A DNA stretch of 64,000 nucleotides, from contig JAIKXV010000025.1 in the NCBI GenBank assembly GCA_024683935.1, positions 36,059-100,058 of the forward strand, read 5' to 3'. This DNA is from Lachnospiraceae bacterium. Lineage in GTDB: Bacteria > Bacillota_A > Clostridia > Lachnospirales > Lachnospiraceae. Positions 1 through 9,665 of this stretch are shown in pieces; positions within the stretch are counted from its first letter, which is position 1; every line of letters starts with the position of its first letter. The position numbers and the translations under genes are program-made. The notes under the pieces were generated by a model. That model did no database searches. It saw nothing but the letters and a program-made list of their open reading frames with translations, and was not told the origin of the DNA.

Positions 1-351
1 AATTACTGCATGTCCTGCCATGAATTCTATGATCTGGACTATATGAAGGCAAGCACCGATCCCGTGCCCCGGTGCGCAAAGTGCGGAGGCATCATCAAAC
101 CCGATGTGGTGCTCTACGAAGAGGGACTGGATCAGGAGACGATAAATAATGCAGTGGATGCGATTTCCAGAGCTGATGTGCTGATAATCGGCGGTACCAG
201 CCTCGTGGTCTATCCTGCAGCGGGACTCATTGATTACTTCAGGGGAGACCATCTGGTGCTTATAAATAAAGGAGCTACCGCAAGGGACAGCCAGGCGGAT
301 CTCTGCATAGCGGACAGCATAGGAGAGGTTCTCGGCGCCGTGACAGTGTAA
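1..351 (+). CDS. Sir2-family NAD-dependent protein deacetylase, C-terminal part
   Basis: The reading frame is open from base 1, so the gene starts upstream of the window and only about 116 C-terminal residues are seen. They contain the sirtuin zinc site as two CxxC pairs (CMSC near the window start and CAKC about 20 residues later), then GGIIKPDVVLYEEG, and the Rossmann-fold part with GGTSLVVYPAAGL and LINKG, which contact NAD in this family. Sirtuins remove acyl groups from lysine using NAD and act in the cytoplasm. The catalytic histidine and the NAD-binding N-terminus lie outside the window. It ends about 80 bases before ileS on the same strand. Family assignment is firm; substrate is unknown. 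Confidence 0.9.
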   Translation, partial: NYCMSCHEFYDLDYMKASTDPVPRCAKCGGIIKPDVVLYEEGLDQETINNAVDAISRADVLIIGGTSLVVYPAAGLIDYFRGDHLVLINKGATARDSQADLCIADSIGEVLGAVTV

Positions 352-359
352 GCATTTCA

Positions 360-388
360 TTGACAATCGGCGGAAAAAATAGGAAAAT
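360..388 (+). promoter_or_regulatory. Possible sigma-A promoter for ileS
   Basis: A perfect TTGACA (360-365) is followed after 17 bases by GAAAAT (383-388), a 4/6 match to the -10 consensus. It lies in the gap between the sirtuin gene and ileS, about 45 bases before the ileS start. No T-box leader fits in this short gap. Weak -10, so tentative. Confidence 0.4.
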
Positions 389-432
389 AATACGGCGTGT
401 GCGGAGACAGCGCCGAAAGGAGTTTTTGATAA

Positions 433-3400
433 ATGGCAGTGTACAGTAAAGTTAACACAGACTTAAATTTTGTGGACAGGGAGAAGGAGGTTGTTAAGTT
501 CTGGAATGAGAATCAGATCTTCCGGAAATCCATGGATTCCAGAAAGGAAGGAGAGACCTATACTTTCTATGACGGACCTCCCACGGCAAACGGGAAACCC
601 CATATAGGCCACGTGCTGACACGTGTCATTAAGGATATGATACCCAGATACCACGCCATGAAGGGAGCTTTCGTTCCGAGAAAGGCGGGCTGGGATACCC
701 ATGGTCTTCCGGTGGAGCTGGAAGTGGAAAAGAAGCTCGGACTGGATGGCAAGGAGCAGATAGAGAAGTACGGACTGGAGCCCTTTATAAAGGAGTGTAA
801 GGAGTCCGTATGGAAATATAAGGGGATGTGGGAAAAGTTTTCCGACCAGGTAGGATTCTGGGCGGATATGGAGCACCCCTATGTAACATATGAAGATGAT
901 TATATCGAATCCGAATGGTGGGCTCTGAGCGAGATCTGGAAAAGGGGTCTGCTCTATAAGGGCTTTAAGATCGTGCCCTACTGCCCGCGCTGCGGAACCC
1001 CTCTTTCCAGCCATGAGGTAGCCCAGGGCTACAAGGCCGTAAAGGAAAGATCCGCGATCGCCCGTTTCAAGGTAAAGGACAGGGATGAGTATATCCTTGC
1101 CTGGACTACCACCCCCTGGACTCTTCCCAGTAACGTGGGTCTCTGCGTAAATCCGGAAGAGACCTATGTAAAGGTTCATACCGCTGACGGATATACCTAT
1201 ATCCTAGCAAAGGCACTTTCAGAAAAGGTTCTGGGAGGAGAGGACGCTCCCACCGCACCCTATGAGGTGATCGATGAGTTCCTGGGTAAGGAGCTTGAGC
1301 ATACTGAGTACGAGCCCCTCTTCAAATGCGCGGCAGACCTGGCCGATAAGCAGAAAAAGAAGGCGCACTTCGTAGTAGTTGACGACTATGTAACGATGGA
1401 AGACGGTACCGGCGTGGTTCACATCGCTCCCGCCTTCGGTGAAGATGACGCAAGGGTCGGCAGGAAGTATGATATGCCCCTTGTGCAGTTCGTTGACGAC
1501 AAGGGAAATATGACGGAGGAGACTCCCTTTGCGGGACTCTTTGTAAAGGATGCGGATCCCGAGGTATTAAAGGATCTGGATTCCAGAGGACTTCTTTTCT
1601 CCGCGCCGAAATTTGAGCATGACTATCCCTTCTGCTGGCGCTGCGATACGCCGCTTATCTACTATGCAAGGGAATCATGGTTCATAGAGATGACGAAGGT
1701 CAGGGATGACCTCGTGGCAAATAATGAGAAGATAAACTGGATACCCGCGACCATAGGTTCCGGCAGATTCGGTGAATGGATAAAGAATATCCAGGACTGG
1801 GCGGTATCCAGAAACAGATACTGGGGTACTCCCCTTAATATCTGGGAGTGCAAGGACTGCGGACACAGGGAGTCCATAGGCTCCAGGGAAGAGCTCTACA
1901 GGCTTTCCGGAAATGAGAAGGCGCATACTGTTGAGCTCCACAGACCCTTTATAGACGAGATCACCTGCAAGTGCCCCGAGTGCGGAAAAGAGATGAAGAG
2001 GGTGCCGGAGGTTATTGACTGCTGGTTTGACAGCGGTGCCATGCCTTTCGCTCAGCATCATTATCCCTTTGAAAACGAGGATCTTTTCAAGGCCCAGTTC
2101 CCTGCTTCCTTTATTTCCGAAGCGGTGGACCAGACCCGTGGATGGTTCTATTCCCTGCACGCCATATCTACGCTGCTCTTTAATAAGCCCTGCTTTGAGA
2201 ATGTCATAGTTCTTGGACTGGTGTTAGATGAGGACGGTAATAAGATGAGTAAATCCAAGGGCAACGCGGTTGATCCCTTTGAAGCCCTGGATACCTTCGG
2301 TGCCGACGCCATCAGGTGGTACTTCTATATCAACAGTGCGCCCTGGCTACCGAACCGTTTCCATGACAGGGCGGTTACCGAATGTCAGAGGAAGTTCATG
2401 GGAACCCTCTGGAATACCTATGCTTTCTATGTACTTTATGCAAATATAGATAACTTTGATGCGGCGGACCACAATCTTGATACGGACAGTCTCTCCGTTA
2501 TGGACAGATGGATACTCTCCAGGCTCCAGTCCACGATAAAGGAGACCGATGACAATCTCGGCAACTACAGGATACCTGAAGCTGCCAAGTCCCTTCAGTC
2601 CTTTGTGGATGAGCTCAGCAACTGGTATGTGAGACGCTGCCGTAAGAGATACTGGGCAAAGGGCATGGAGCAGGATAAGATCAACGCTTACATGACCTTA
2701 TTCACCTGCCTCAGGGATATCTGCAAGGCTGCAGCTCCGATGATCCCCTTCATGACTGAGGAGATCTACCTGAACCTTATCGCGGGAAGAGACAAGAACG
2801 CACCGGAGTCCATCCATCTCTGCGATTACCCCGTGCCGGATGAAAGCCTTATCGACAAGGAGCTGGAGAAGGATATGGAGGAGGTTCTTGATATCGTGGT
2901 TCTCGGCCGTGCTGCCAGGAACGAAAGCGGCATAAAGAACCGCCAGCCCATAGGACAGATGTACGTGAAGGCTCCGGAGATGTCGGAATTCTACAAGGAG
3001 ATAATCGCGGACGAGCTCAATGTGAAGAAGGTAGACTTCTCCGAAGAATTGAGGAGCTTTACCACATACAGCTTCAAGCCCCAGTTAAAGACCGTGGGAC
3101 CGAAGTACGGCAAGGTGCTGAACAAGATAAGGGAAGCTCTTACCGGTCTGGACGGAAACGAGGCCATGGATACCCTGAAGGCAGAGGGCGCTCTGAAATT
3201 CAATTTTGACGGAACAGATGTAAGTCTTGCCGAAGAAGACCTTCTTATCGAGATGAGCAATAAAGAGGGATTCGTTGAGCAGAACGACAATAATATCACC
3301 GTTGTGTTAGATACGAATCTGACTCCCGAGCTTCTGGAGGAGGGCTACGTCAGAGAGCTTATCAGCAAGATCCAGACCATGCGTAAGGAAGCAGGTTTTG

Positions 3401-3588
3401 AGGTGATGGATAAGATCCGTATCTCCATGACCGGAAGTGAGAAGCTGGAGGAGTACTTAACAGAGAATGCCGATTTCGTAAAGACCGAGACCATGGCTTC
3501 GGAAATAGACATGGCAGGCCTTTCGGGATACACGAAGGAATGGGATATCAACGGAGAGCATGTGACTCTCGGTGTTGAACGTTTATAA
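433..3588 (+). CDS. ileS: Isoleucyl-tRNA synthetase
   Basis: Charges tRNA(Ile) with isoleucine in the cytoplasm. The 1051-residue class I synthetase has PHIGH (HIGH motif) near residues 56-60 and KMSKS near residue 603, the editing domain between them, and cysteine pairs such as CPRCG near 186 and CKCPECG near 516. The long form with PPTANGKPHIGH resembles the type 2, eukaryote-like IleS common in Clostridia, which is often less sensitive to mupirocin; that subtype call is inference from motif wording and length. The start has AAAGGAG about 8 bases upstream. There is no T-box leader, so the usual Gram-positive tRNA-sensing control appears absent here. glgP follows after 38 bases and may be co-transcribed. 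Confidence 0.97.
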   Translation: MAVYSKVNTDLNFVDREKEVVKFWNENQIFRKSMDSRKEGETYTFYDGPPTANGKPHIGHVLTRVIKDMIPRYHAMKGAFVPRKAGWDTHGLPVELEVEKKLGLDGKEQIEKYGLEPFIKECKESVWKYKGMWEKFSDQVGFWADMEHPYVTYEDDYIESEWWALSEIWKRGLLYKGFKIVPYCPRCGTPLSSHEVAQGYKAVKERSAIARFKVKDRDEYILAWTTTPWTLPSNVGLCVNPEETYVKVHTADGYTYILAKALSEKVLGGEDAPTAPYEVIDEFLGKELEHTEYEPLFKCAADLADKQKKKAHFVVVDDYVTMEDGTGVVHIAPAFGEDDARVGRKYDMPLVQFVDDKGNMTEETPFAGLFVKDADPEVLKDLDSRGLLFSAPKFEHDYPFCWRCDTPLIYYARESWFIEMTKVRDDLVANNEKINWIPATIGSGRFGEWIKNIQDWAVSRNRYWGTPLNIWECKDCGHRESIGSREELYRLSGNEKAHTVELHRPFIDEITCKCPECGKEMKRVPEVIDCWFDSGAMPFAQHHYPFENEDLFKAQFPASFISEAVDQTRGWFYSLHAISTLLFNKPCFENVIVLGLVLDEDGNKMSKSKGNAVDPFEALDTFGADAIRWYFYINSAPWLPNRFHDRAVTECQRKFMGTLWNTYAFYVLYANIDNFDAADHNLDTDSLSVMDRWILSRLQSTIKETDDNLGNYRIPEAAKSLQSFVDELSNWYVRRCRKRYWAKGMEQDKINAYMTLFTCLRDICKAAAPMIPFMTEEIYLNLIAGRDKNAPESIHLCDYPVPDESLIDKELEKDMEEVLDIVVLGRAARNESGIKNRQPIGQMYVKAPEMSEFYKEIIADELNVKKVDFSEELRSFTTYSFKPQLKTVGPKYGKVLNKIREALTGLDGNEAMDTLKAEGALKFNFDGTDVSLAEEDLLIEMSNKEGFVEQNDNNITVVLDTNLTPELLEEGYVRELISKIQTMRKEAGFEVMDKIRISMTGSEKLEEYLTENADFVKTETMASEIDMAGLSGYTKEWDINGEHVTLGVERL

Positions 3589-3626
3589 ACCAAAATATCT
3601 GATCGAAAGGAGTGAGCCGGCAGGAA

Positions 3627-6101
3627 ATGATAAGCAGCAAAAAATTCGACAAGGGAAAATTCAAGCAGCAGATAGAGGACAATATCCGTTCTCTTTACAG
3701 GAAAAACCTGAAGGAAGCGGATAAGCAGGAGATTTTCCAGGCGGTATGCTATGCGGTTAAGGATACGATAATCGAGGACTGGATGGCTACCCAGAAAGCC
3801 TACGAGAAGGAAGATCCGAAGACGGTTTACTACCTTTCCATGGAATTCCTTATGGGACGTGCCTTAGGAAACAACCTGATCAATCTCTGCGAGTATAAGG
3901 AGATAAAGGAAGCGCTGAAGGAGCTGGGAGTAGACCTTAATAAGGTCGAAGACGAGGAACCGGATGCAGCTCTCGGCAACGGCGGCTTGGGACGTCTCGC
4001 AGCCTGCTTTCTGGATTCCCTGGCAACCCTTGGATATTCTGCATACGGATGCGGTATCAGATACCGTTACGGAATGTTCAAGCAGAAGATAAAGGACGGC
4101 TATCAGCTGGAGATCCCGGATGACTGGCTTCGTGACGGCAATCCCTTTGAACTCCGCCGCAGGGAGTACAAGAAAGAAGTTAAGTTCGGCGGCTATGTAA
4201 GAGTGGAGACCGACAGCAACGGACGGAACCACTTTATACAGGACGGATATCAGTCTGTAAACGCCATTCCCTATGACATGCCTGTAGTGGGCTACGGGAA
4301 CGGCATAGTAAACACCTTAAGGATCTGGGACGCGGAGCCCGTGGAGTGTTTCCAGCTGGATTCCTTCGATAAGGGTGATTACAGAAAGGCTGTGGAGCAG
4401 GACAACCTGGCAAAGAATATAGTCGAGGTTCTGTATCCCAATGACAATCACTATGCAGGTAAGGAGCTGAGGCTGAAGCAGCAGTACTTCTTCATTTCCG
4501 CCTCTGTCCAGGAGGCCGTGGACAAGTACATGCGTAAGCATGACGATATCAAACGCTTTGCGGAGAAGAATATCTTCCAGCTGAATGATACCCACCCCAC
4601 GGTGGCTATTCCCGAACTCATGAGGATCCTGATGGATGATCACGATCTGACCTGGGATGAGGCCTGGGCTGTGACTACAAGCACCTGTGCATATACCAAC
4701 CACACCATAATGAGCGAAGCTCTGGAAAAGTGGCCTATTGAACTGTTCTCAAGGCTTCTCCCCAGGGTTTATCAGATAATCGAAGAGATCAACCGCCGAT
4801 TCTGCCTGCAGATACAGGCGGCCTATCCCGGAGATCAGGAAAAGATCCGGAATATGGCCATCATCTATGATGGCCAGGTAAGGATGGCGTATCTTGCCAT
4901 CTGCGCCGGATTCTCTGTAAACGGCGTGGCCCGTCTCCATACGGAGATACTGAAGAAGAGGGAACTGAAGGACTTCTATGACCTGATGCCCGAAAAGTTC
5001 AATAATAAGACCAACGGTATCACCCAGAGGCGTTTCCTTCTTCACGGAAATCCCCTCCTTGCAGATTGGGTGACCGACCATGTGGGACCCGACTGGATCA
5101 CGGATCTGAAGAAGATACACGGGATCGCGGTCTATGCTGACGACAAGAAGGCCCAGAATGAATTCATGAACATTAAGTTCAAGAATAAGCAGCGGCTGGC
5201 AAAGTATATCCTCGAGCATAACGGAGTCGAGGTAGATCCCAGATCCATCTTTGATGTACAGGTAAAGAGACTGCATGAGTATAAGAGACAGCTCTTAAAC
5301 ATTCTTCATGTAATGAGTCTCTATAATAAGATAAAGAGACATCCGGATATGGATTTCTATCCCAGAACCTTCATCTTCGGAGCCAAGGCTGCAGCGGGAT
5401 ACCGGAATGCAAAGCTTACGATAAAGCTCATTAATTCCGTAGCTGATGTTGTTAATAACGATCCTGCCATAGAGGGAAAGATCAAGGTCGTATTCATAGA
5501 GGATTACAGGGTCTCCAATGCGGAGCTTATCTTTGCGGCGGCTGACGTTTCAGAGCAGATATCCACCGCAAGTAAGGAGGCTTCCGGAACCGGCTGCATG
5601 AAGTTCATGCTGAACGGCGCCCTGACTCTCGGCACTATGGACGGAGCCAATGTGGAAATGGCAGAGGAGATGGGCAAGGAAAATATGTTCATCTTCGGTA
5701 TGAGTGCTGAAGAGGTAATGAATTATGAAAAGAACGGCGGATATGATCCCATGGATATCTTCAATTCCGATCAGGAGATCAGGGATGTACTTACGCAGCT
5801 CATTAACGGCTTCTACTCCAAGGATGATCCGGACAGATTCAGGGATCTGTATAATTCCCTTCTCAATACCCAGAGCACCACAAAGGCGGATATGTACTTT
5901 ATCCTGAAGGACTTCCGCTCCTATGCGGAGGCTCAGAGCGAGGTTGAAAAGCAGTACCGCGACAAGGCAGGCTGGGCAAAGAAGGCCATCATCAACGTAG
6001 CAAGCACCGGAAAGTTCTCATCAGACAGAACCATTCAGGAGTACGTTGACGAGATCTGGCATCTGGATAAAGTGAAGTTATCAAGAAGGGCGAAGAAATA
6101 A
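3627..6101 (+). CDS. glgP: Glycogen/starch/alpha-glucan phosphorylase
   Basis: Releases glucose 1-phosphate from the non-reducing ends of glycogen (GT35 family, PLP enzyme). The PLP-lysine region EASGTGCMKFMLNG lies near residue 655 and is followed by TMDGANVEM; LGNGGLGRLAACF and the E-Y-K-R-Q-L-L-N segment are also typical. Length of about 825 residues is normal. A GTG at 3612 is in frame, but AAAGGAG (3606-3612) overlaps it, so the ATG at 3627, 14 bases after that Shine-Dalgarno, is the more sensible start. A glycogen debranching enzyme lies at 45327, so both steps of glycogen breakdown are in this window. The family-B repeat starts directly after the stop codon. Confidence 0.96.
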   Translation: MISSKKFDKGKFKQQIEDNIRSLYRKNLKEADKQEIFQAVCYAVKDTIIEDWMATQKAYEKEDPKTVYYLSMEFLMGRALGNNLINLCEYKEIKEALKELGVDLNKVEDEEPDAALGNGGLGRLAACFLDSLATLGYSAYGCGIRYRYGMFKQKIKDGYQLEIPDDWLRDGNPFELRRREYKKEVKFGGYVRVETDSNGRNHFIQDGYQSVNAIPYDMPVVGYGNGIVNTLRIWDAEPVECFQLDSFDKGDYRKAVEQDNLAKNIVEVLYPNDNHYAGKELRLKQQYFFISASVQEAVDKYMRKHDDIKRFAEKNIFQLNDTHPTVAIPELMRILMDDHDLTWDEAWAVTTSTCAYTNHTIMSEALEKWPIELFSRLLPRVYQIIEEINRRFCLQIQAAYPGDQEKIRNMAIIYDGQVRMAYLAICAGFSVNGVARLHTEILKKRELKDFYDLMPEKFNNKTNGITQRRFLLHGNPLLADWVTDHVGPDWITDLKKIHGIAVYADDKKAQNEFMNIKFKNKQRLAKYILEHNGVEVDPRSIFDVQVKRLHEYKRQLLNILHVMSLYNKIKRHPDMDFYPRTFIFGAKAAAGYRNAKLTIKLINSVADVVNNDPAIEGKIKVVFIEDYRVSNAELIFAAADVSEQISTASKEASGTGCMKFMLNGALTLGTMDGANVEMAEEMGKENMFIFGMSAEEVMNYEKNGGYDPMDIFNSDQEIRDVLTQLINGFYSKDDPDRFRDLYNSLLNTQSTTKADMYFILKDFRSYAEAQSEVEKQYRDKAGWAKKAIINVASTGKFSSDRTIQEYVDEIWHLDKVKLSRRAKK

Positions 6102-6106
6102 AAAGC

Positions 6107-6205
6107 CAACAAAGCCTTCTCCATAAGGAGAAGTTCCCCCGAAGGGGACAACAGTCTACAAAGCCTTCTCCTTGAGGAGAAGGTGCCCCGAAGGGGCGGA
6201 TGAGG
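6107..6205 (+). repeat. Interspersed double-hairpin repeat (family B), two units
   Basis: Two adjacent units, each with 'CAAAGCCTTCTCC', a short hairpin and a GAAGGGG box. The first unit (6107-6151) is degraded. The second (about 6158-6205) has a hairpin of CCTTCTCCT with AGGAGAAGG, a second hairpin GCCCC/GGGGC around GAA, and the tail GGATGAGG (6198-6205). Related units occur at 59017-59133 and a 3' half at 61179-61200. The tail is 5 bases before the ATG of the next gene, so the repeat supplies its ribosome binding site. Confidence 0.75.
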
Positions 6206-6210
6206 TGTAT

Positions 6211-8490
6211 ATGACAGATTCAATAACCGTCCGGGACTCCGGCGCCTACCTCCTTAACGGCAGGGAAATAAGCGACGCCGCTCCCGGAAATATCTCAAAG
6301 GAAGAAGCCCGCAAGGGCACCATTGCCTACGGCATATTAAAGGAACACAATACCTCCGGAGACATGGAAAAGCTCCGAATAAAGTTCGACTGTATAACGA
6401 GCCACGATATCACCTATGTGGGAATCATACAGACAGCCAGGGCATCGGGACTGAAGCGCTTCCCTCTTCCCTATATCCTCACAAACTGCCACAATTCTCT
6501 TTGTGCGGTCGGCGGTACGATAAACGAGGATGACCATGTATTCGGTTTAAGCGCAGCCAGAAAATACGGCGGAACATATGTGCCTCCGCATCAGGCTGTT
6601 ATCCATCAGTACGCGAGGGAAATGCTCGCCGGCTGCGGCAAGATGATCCTCGGCTCCGATTCCCATACGAGATACGGTGCGCTCGGCACTATGGCGATGG
6701 GAGAGGGAGGACCGGAGCTGGTAAAGCAGCTCTTAAACCAGACCTATGACATTGATTATCCTGAGATAGTAGCCATTTATTTAGAAGGTGAACCCTCCTT
6801 CGGAGTGGGACCCCAGGATGTGGCTCTTGCCCTCATCGGAAGGCTCTTTGCCGAAGGCATCGTAAAGAATAAGGTGATGGAATTCGTAGGCCCCGGAGTG
6901 TCGGGTCTCAGCGCGGATTTCAGGATCGGTATCGACGTGATGACCACGGAGACCACCTGTCTCTCCTCCATCTGGAGAACTGATGGTAAGACGGAAGAAT
7001 TTCTTTCCCTTCACGGCAGGAGCGGAGAATACAGGGAAATGAATCCCGCTGACACCGCATATTATGATGAGGTGGTAAGGGTGGATCTTTCAAAGATAAA
7101 GCCCATGATAGCCCTGCCTTTCCATCCCAGCAATGTTTACACGATAGAAGAGCTGAACGCTAACCTCTCCGACATCCTTTCCGATGTGGAGAAGAAGGCA
7201 AAGGTGTCCTTCGGAGAAAAGATCGATTTTGATCTGCATAAGAAGATTAGAAACGGCAGATTATTTACAGATCAGGGAATAATCGCAGGCTGTGCCGGAG
7301 GCGGATTCGAAAATCTCTGCGCTGCTGCGGACATCCTGAAGGGTGCGGATATAGGAAGCGATGAGTTCACGATGAGTGTTTATCCCGCTTCCATGCCGGT
7401 GTACGCAGAGCTTGTAAAGAACGGAGCGGTTTCAAAGTTCATTGACGCCGGAGTGGTTGTAAAGACCTGCTTCTGCGGTCCCTGCTTCGGAGCCGGAGAT
7501 ACGCCGTCAAATAATGCCCTTTCCATCCGTCATTCCACAAGAAACTTCCCCAACAGGGAAGGCTCCAAGGTACAGGAGGGGCAGATATCCTCTGTCGCCC
7601 TTATGGATGCCCGTTCTATTGCAGCCACGGCTGCCAATAAGGGAATACTGACCCCTGCATCGGATATGGATGTGGAGATAGGGAAATATAAGTACTTTTT
7701 TGACAGTAATATCTATGAGAAGAGGGTATTCGATTCAAAGGGCGAGGCAGATCCTGATGCGGAGCTCACCCTGGGACCGAATATCAGGGACTGGCCCGAG
7801 ATGCCGTCCTTAACGGATAACCTTCTGCTAAAGGTTGTATCCGAGATCCATGATCCGGTTACCACTACGGACGAGCTGATCCCTTCGGGAGAGACCTCAT
7901 CCTACAGATCAAATCCCTTAAAGCTCGCAGAATTTGCCCTTTCCAGAAAGGATCCCGACTATGTTCCCGGAGCAAAGGAGATAGCGGCATATGAGAAGGC
8001 GAGGGAAGAGGGAGTTACAGCCCTTGAAAAGATGGTGGAATCCTCAGCGGAGCTCCAGCCGGTTGTGAAGGAGCTGAAGAAAGCTTTCCCGGATGCCGGA
8101 TGGGATAATACCGGAATAGGATCCGTGATCTTTGCCGTAAAGCCCGGTGACGGTTCGGCAAGAGAGCAGGCTGCTTCCTGTCAGAAGGTTCTCGGAGGCT
8201 GGGCAAATATCGCCAATGAATACGCTACAAAGAGATACAGGAGCAACCTCATAAACTGGGGAATGCTGCCCTTTATCATTGAGAAGGGTGACCTGCCCTT
8301 TAAGAAGACGGACTTTCTCTTTATTCCCGGAATAAGGGAGGCTGTCAGTGAGAAGAAATCCTCTGTGAAAGCCTATACCGTGAGAAGCGGCGGCATGACA
8401 GAGTTTGAACTGAAGCTCGGAGACCTTACGGATGATGAAAGGCAGATAATCCTGGACGGCTGCCTCATCAATTACAACAGAGTTGATTAA
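6211..8490 (+). CDS. Aconitase-family hydratase of unknown substrate (YbhJ-like)
   Basis: A 759-residue member of the aconitase/isopropylmalate isomerase superfamily, which dehydrates and rehydrates hydroxy acids at a [4Fe-4S] cluster. Cluster cysteines are visible in [12 protein letters not shown] (middle) and [24 protein letters not shown] matches the conserved GDSH loop, and [10 protein letters not shown] with [10 protein letters not shown] near the C-terminus is the swivel domain. It is closer to the uncharacterised YbhJ-type hydratases than to AcnA, AcnB or LeuC. An in-frame TTG at 6172 lies inside the upstream repeat; the ATG at 6211, preceded by GGATGAGG at 5 bases, is the better start. 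It follows glgP and ends before a bidirectional terminator. Substrate cannot be read from the sequence. Confidence 0.85.
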   Translation: MTDSITVRDSGAYLLNGREISDAAPGNISKEEARKGTIAYGILKEHNTSGDMEKLRIKFDCITSHDITYVGIIQTARASGLKRFPLPYILTNCHNSLCAVGGTINEDDHVFGLSAARKYGGTYVPPHQAVIHQYAREMLAGCGKMILGSDSHTRYGALGTMAMGEGGPELVKQLLNQTYDIDYPEIVAIYLEGEPSFGVGPQDVALALIGRLFAEGIVKNKVMEFVGPGVSGLSADFRIGIDVMTTETTCLSSIWRTDGKTEEFLSLHGRSGEYREMNPADTAYYDEVVRVDLSKIKPMIALPFHPSNVYTIEELNANLSDILSDVEKKAKVSFGEKIDFDLHKKIRNGRLFTDQGIIAGCAGGGFENLCAAADILKGADIGSDEFTMSVYPASMPVYAELVKNGAVSKFIDAGVVVKTCFCGPCFGAGDTPSNNALSIRHSTRNFPNREGSKVQEGQISSVALMDARSIAATAANKGILTPASDMDVEIGKYKYFFDSNIYEKRVFDSKGEADPDAELTLGPNIRDWPEMPSLTDNLLLKVVSEIHDPVTTTDELIPSGETSSYRSNPLKLAEFALSRKDPDYVPGAKEIAAYEKAREEGVTALEKMVESSAELQPVVKELKKAFPDAGWDNTGIGSVIFAVKPGDGSAREQAASCQKVLGGWANIANEYATKRYRSNLINWGMLPFIIEKGDLPFKKTDFLFIPGIREAVSEKKSSVKAYTVRSGGMTEFELKLGDLTDDERQIILDGCLINYNRVD

Positions 8491-8568
8491 AAGATCCTTC
8501 GGTGACGCTCAGGATGACACAGGAGGAGATTCCTCTCATCTGTCATTCTGAGCGAAGCGAAGAATCTT
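8491..8568. repeat. Inverted pair of family-A interspersed repeats
   Basis: 8491-8518 is an inverted copy (its reverse complement reads GTCATCCTGAGCG, then GAAGGATCTT), and 8541-8568 is a direct copy (GTCATTCTGAGCG, then GAAGAATCTT). The pair faces each other and could form one long hairpin after the hydratase gene. Other copies: 19002-19028, 33888-33914, 45229-45255, 52451-52480, 55702-55729, 62978-63047. Confidence 0.8.
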
Positions 8569-8570
8569 AC

Positions 8571-8604
8571 AAAGAACCCCGGCGGGTAACCGCCGGGGTT
8601 CTTT
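8571..8604. terminator. Bidirectional intrinsic terminator
   Basis: A perfect 15-base-pair stem (AAAGAACCCCGGCGG, 8571-8585, with its complement at 8590-8604) closes a GTAA tetraloop. T-rich bases follow on one side and the stem ends in A/T runs on both sides. It lies between the convergent hydratase gene and dhaM and would serve both. Confidence 0.9.
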
Positions 8605-8616
8605 AATAAAACTTTT

Positions 8617-8997
8617 TCAAAATTTCGCTTCACCTGCAGCTTCCATGGCTGCCTGTTTTACTTCATCCAGACTGGAACCGCCCTCCGATTCCGCCGCAGC
8701 GGCAGCTGCTCCTTCCACCATGGGGCAGTCAACCATTTCTACTCTTTTGCCTTCCATGTTTTCAATGACCATTTCCGTGGTCATACAGGAAGAACCGAGA
8801 TCCATGATGACAACCACTCCGTCATCACTGTATACGGAATTGATGGCCTCTTCGATCTTTTCATAGCTGGTTCCGAAGCTTCCGTCCTCCAGTCCTCCGG
8901 CCGCAGCCATCGGACATTCGCCTGCAATGAGCCTTGACAGCTCTACAACACCCTCGGCAAGCTTTTTACTGTGGGATACAACAACTATTCCAACCAT
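8617..8997 (-). CDS. dhaM: Dihydroxyacetone kinase phosphotransfer subunit DhaM
   Basis: Passes phosphate from the PTS protein HPr to ADP bound on DhaL. At 126 residues it is the minimal EIIA(mannose)-like domain, with the phosphorylated histidine in VVVSHSKKLAEG (His9), and VVIMDLGSSCMTTEM. E. coli DhaM is fused to HPr and EI domains; this one is not, so it must use the cell's general HPr. It is the last gene of dhaKLM, 18 bases after dhaL, and ends just before the shared terminator. Confidence 0.93.
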   Translation of the reverse strand: MVGIVVVSHSKKLAEGVVELSRLIAGECPMAAAGGLEDGSFGTSYEKIEEAINSVYSDDGVVVIMDLGSSCMTTEMVIENMEGKRVEMVDCPMVEGAAAAAAESEGGSSLDEVKQAAMEAAGEAKF

Positions 8998-9015
8998 ACT
9001 CCACCTCCCGTATCA

Positions 9016-9639
9016 TCAATACAGCGCTGCAATCGATTCTAAGAGAAGAGTGAAGGAAGTGGCTCCGGGATCCTGATGTCCTATGGAGCGTTCTCCCACA
9101 TAGCTGGCACGTCCCTTGGTGGCAATGATGGTCTTCGTGTATTCCACGCCTTCCTTTGCCGCAGCCACGCCGTCTGCAAGGAATGCAGAAGGTGACTTGC
9201 CCTCGGAAACGCCCTTCTTTATGGCTTCTGTAGCGGGGATCATGGCGTCGATCATGGTCTTTTCGCCCTGTTCCGCCTTGCCGCGCAGCTGAACGCCGCC
9301 AACGGCAGCTTCCATTATTGCTACGAAATCATCGGCGTTGATCTCATATTTGCCCGCAACAGCGGCTCCGGCCTTCATAAACGCCGTGCCGTAAAGGGGA
9401 CCTGAGGAACCGCCCACTGTGGATACCAGATCCATACCGGTCTTTTTCAGAATAGCGCCGATATCGTCCTTTTCCACGCCGGGAAGATCCTGGAGAACCT
9501 TCTGGAATCCCCTGTCCATATTTATACCATGGTCGTTGTCTCCGATGGGAGCGTCCAGATCTGTTAAGAACTGGGCGTTCTCATGGATGATCTCAGCCAT
9601 AACCTTTATTATCTCTATTACTTTCTTGCTGTCTGTCAT
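9016..9639 (-). CDS. dhaL: Dihydroxyacetone kinase ADP-binding subunit DhaL
   Basis: Holds the ADP/ATP cofactor that phosphorylates dihydroxyacetone on DhaK. The 207-residue protein has the Mg-nucleotide loop DAPIGDNDHGINMDRG near residues 28-43, VGGSSGPLYGTAF, and KGRASYVGERSIGHQDPGA near the C-terminus, all typical of DhaL. Length matches E. coli DhaL. It lies between dhaK (26 bases upstream) and dhaM in one operon. The presence of dhaM rather than a fused ATP-dependent kinase indicates the PTS-dependent type. Confidence 0.95.
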   Translation of the reverse strand: MTDSKKVIEIIKVMAEIIHENAQFLTDLDAPIGDNDHGINMDRGFQKVLQDLPGVEKDDIGAILKKTGMDLVSTVGGSSGPLYGTAFMKAGAAVAGKYEINADDFVAIMEAAVGGVQLRGKAEQGEKTMIDAMIPATEAIKKGVSEGKSPSAFLADGVAAAKEGVEYTKTIIATKGRASYVGERSIGHQDPGATSFTLLLESIAALY

Positions 9640-9665
9640 TTTCTGATAATACCGTTCCTTTCCTA

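Noticed and set aside
352..432. T-box leader for ileS
   Set aside because: The gap is only 81 bases, too short for a T-box, and no T-box consensus was seen.
463..1179. 238-residue minus-strand frame inside ileS
   Set aside because: It lies wholly within a certain synthetase gene and its product shows no recognisable motif.
8491..8568. Insertion sequence ends
   Set aside because: The inverted pair encloses only about 20 bases and no transposase gene; it fits a short interspersed repeat better.
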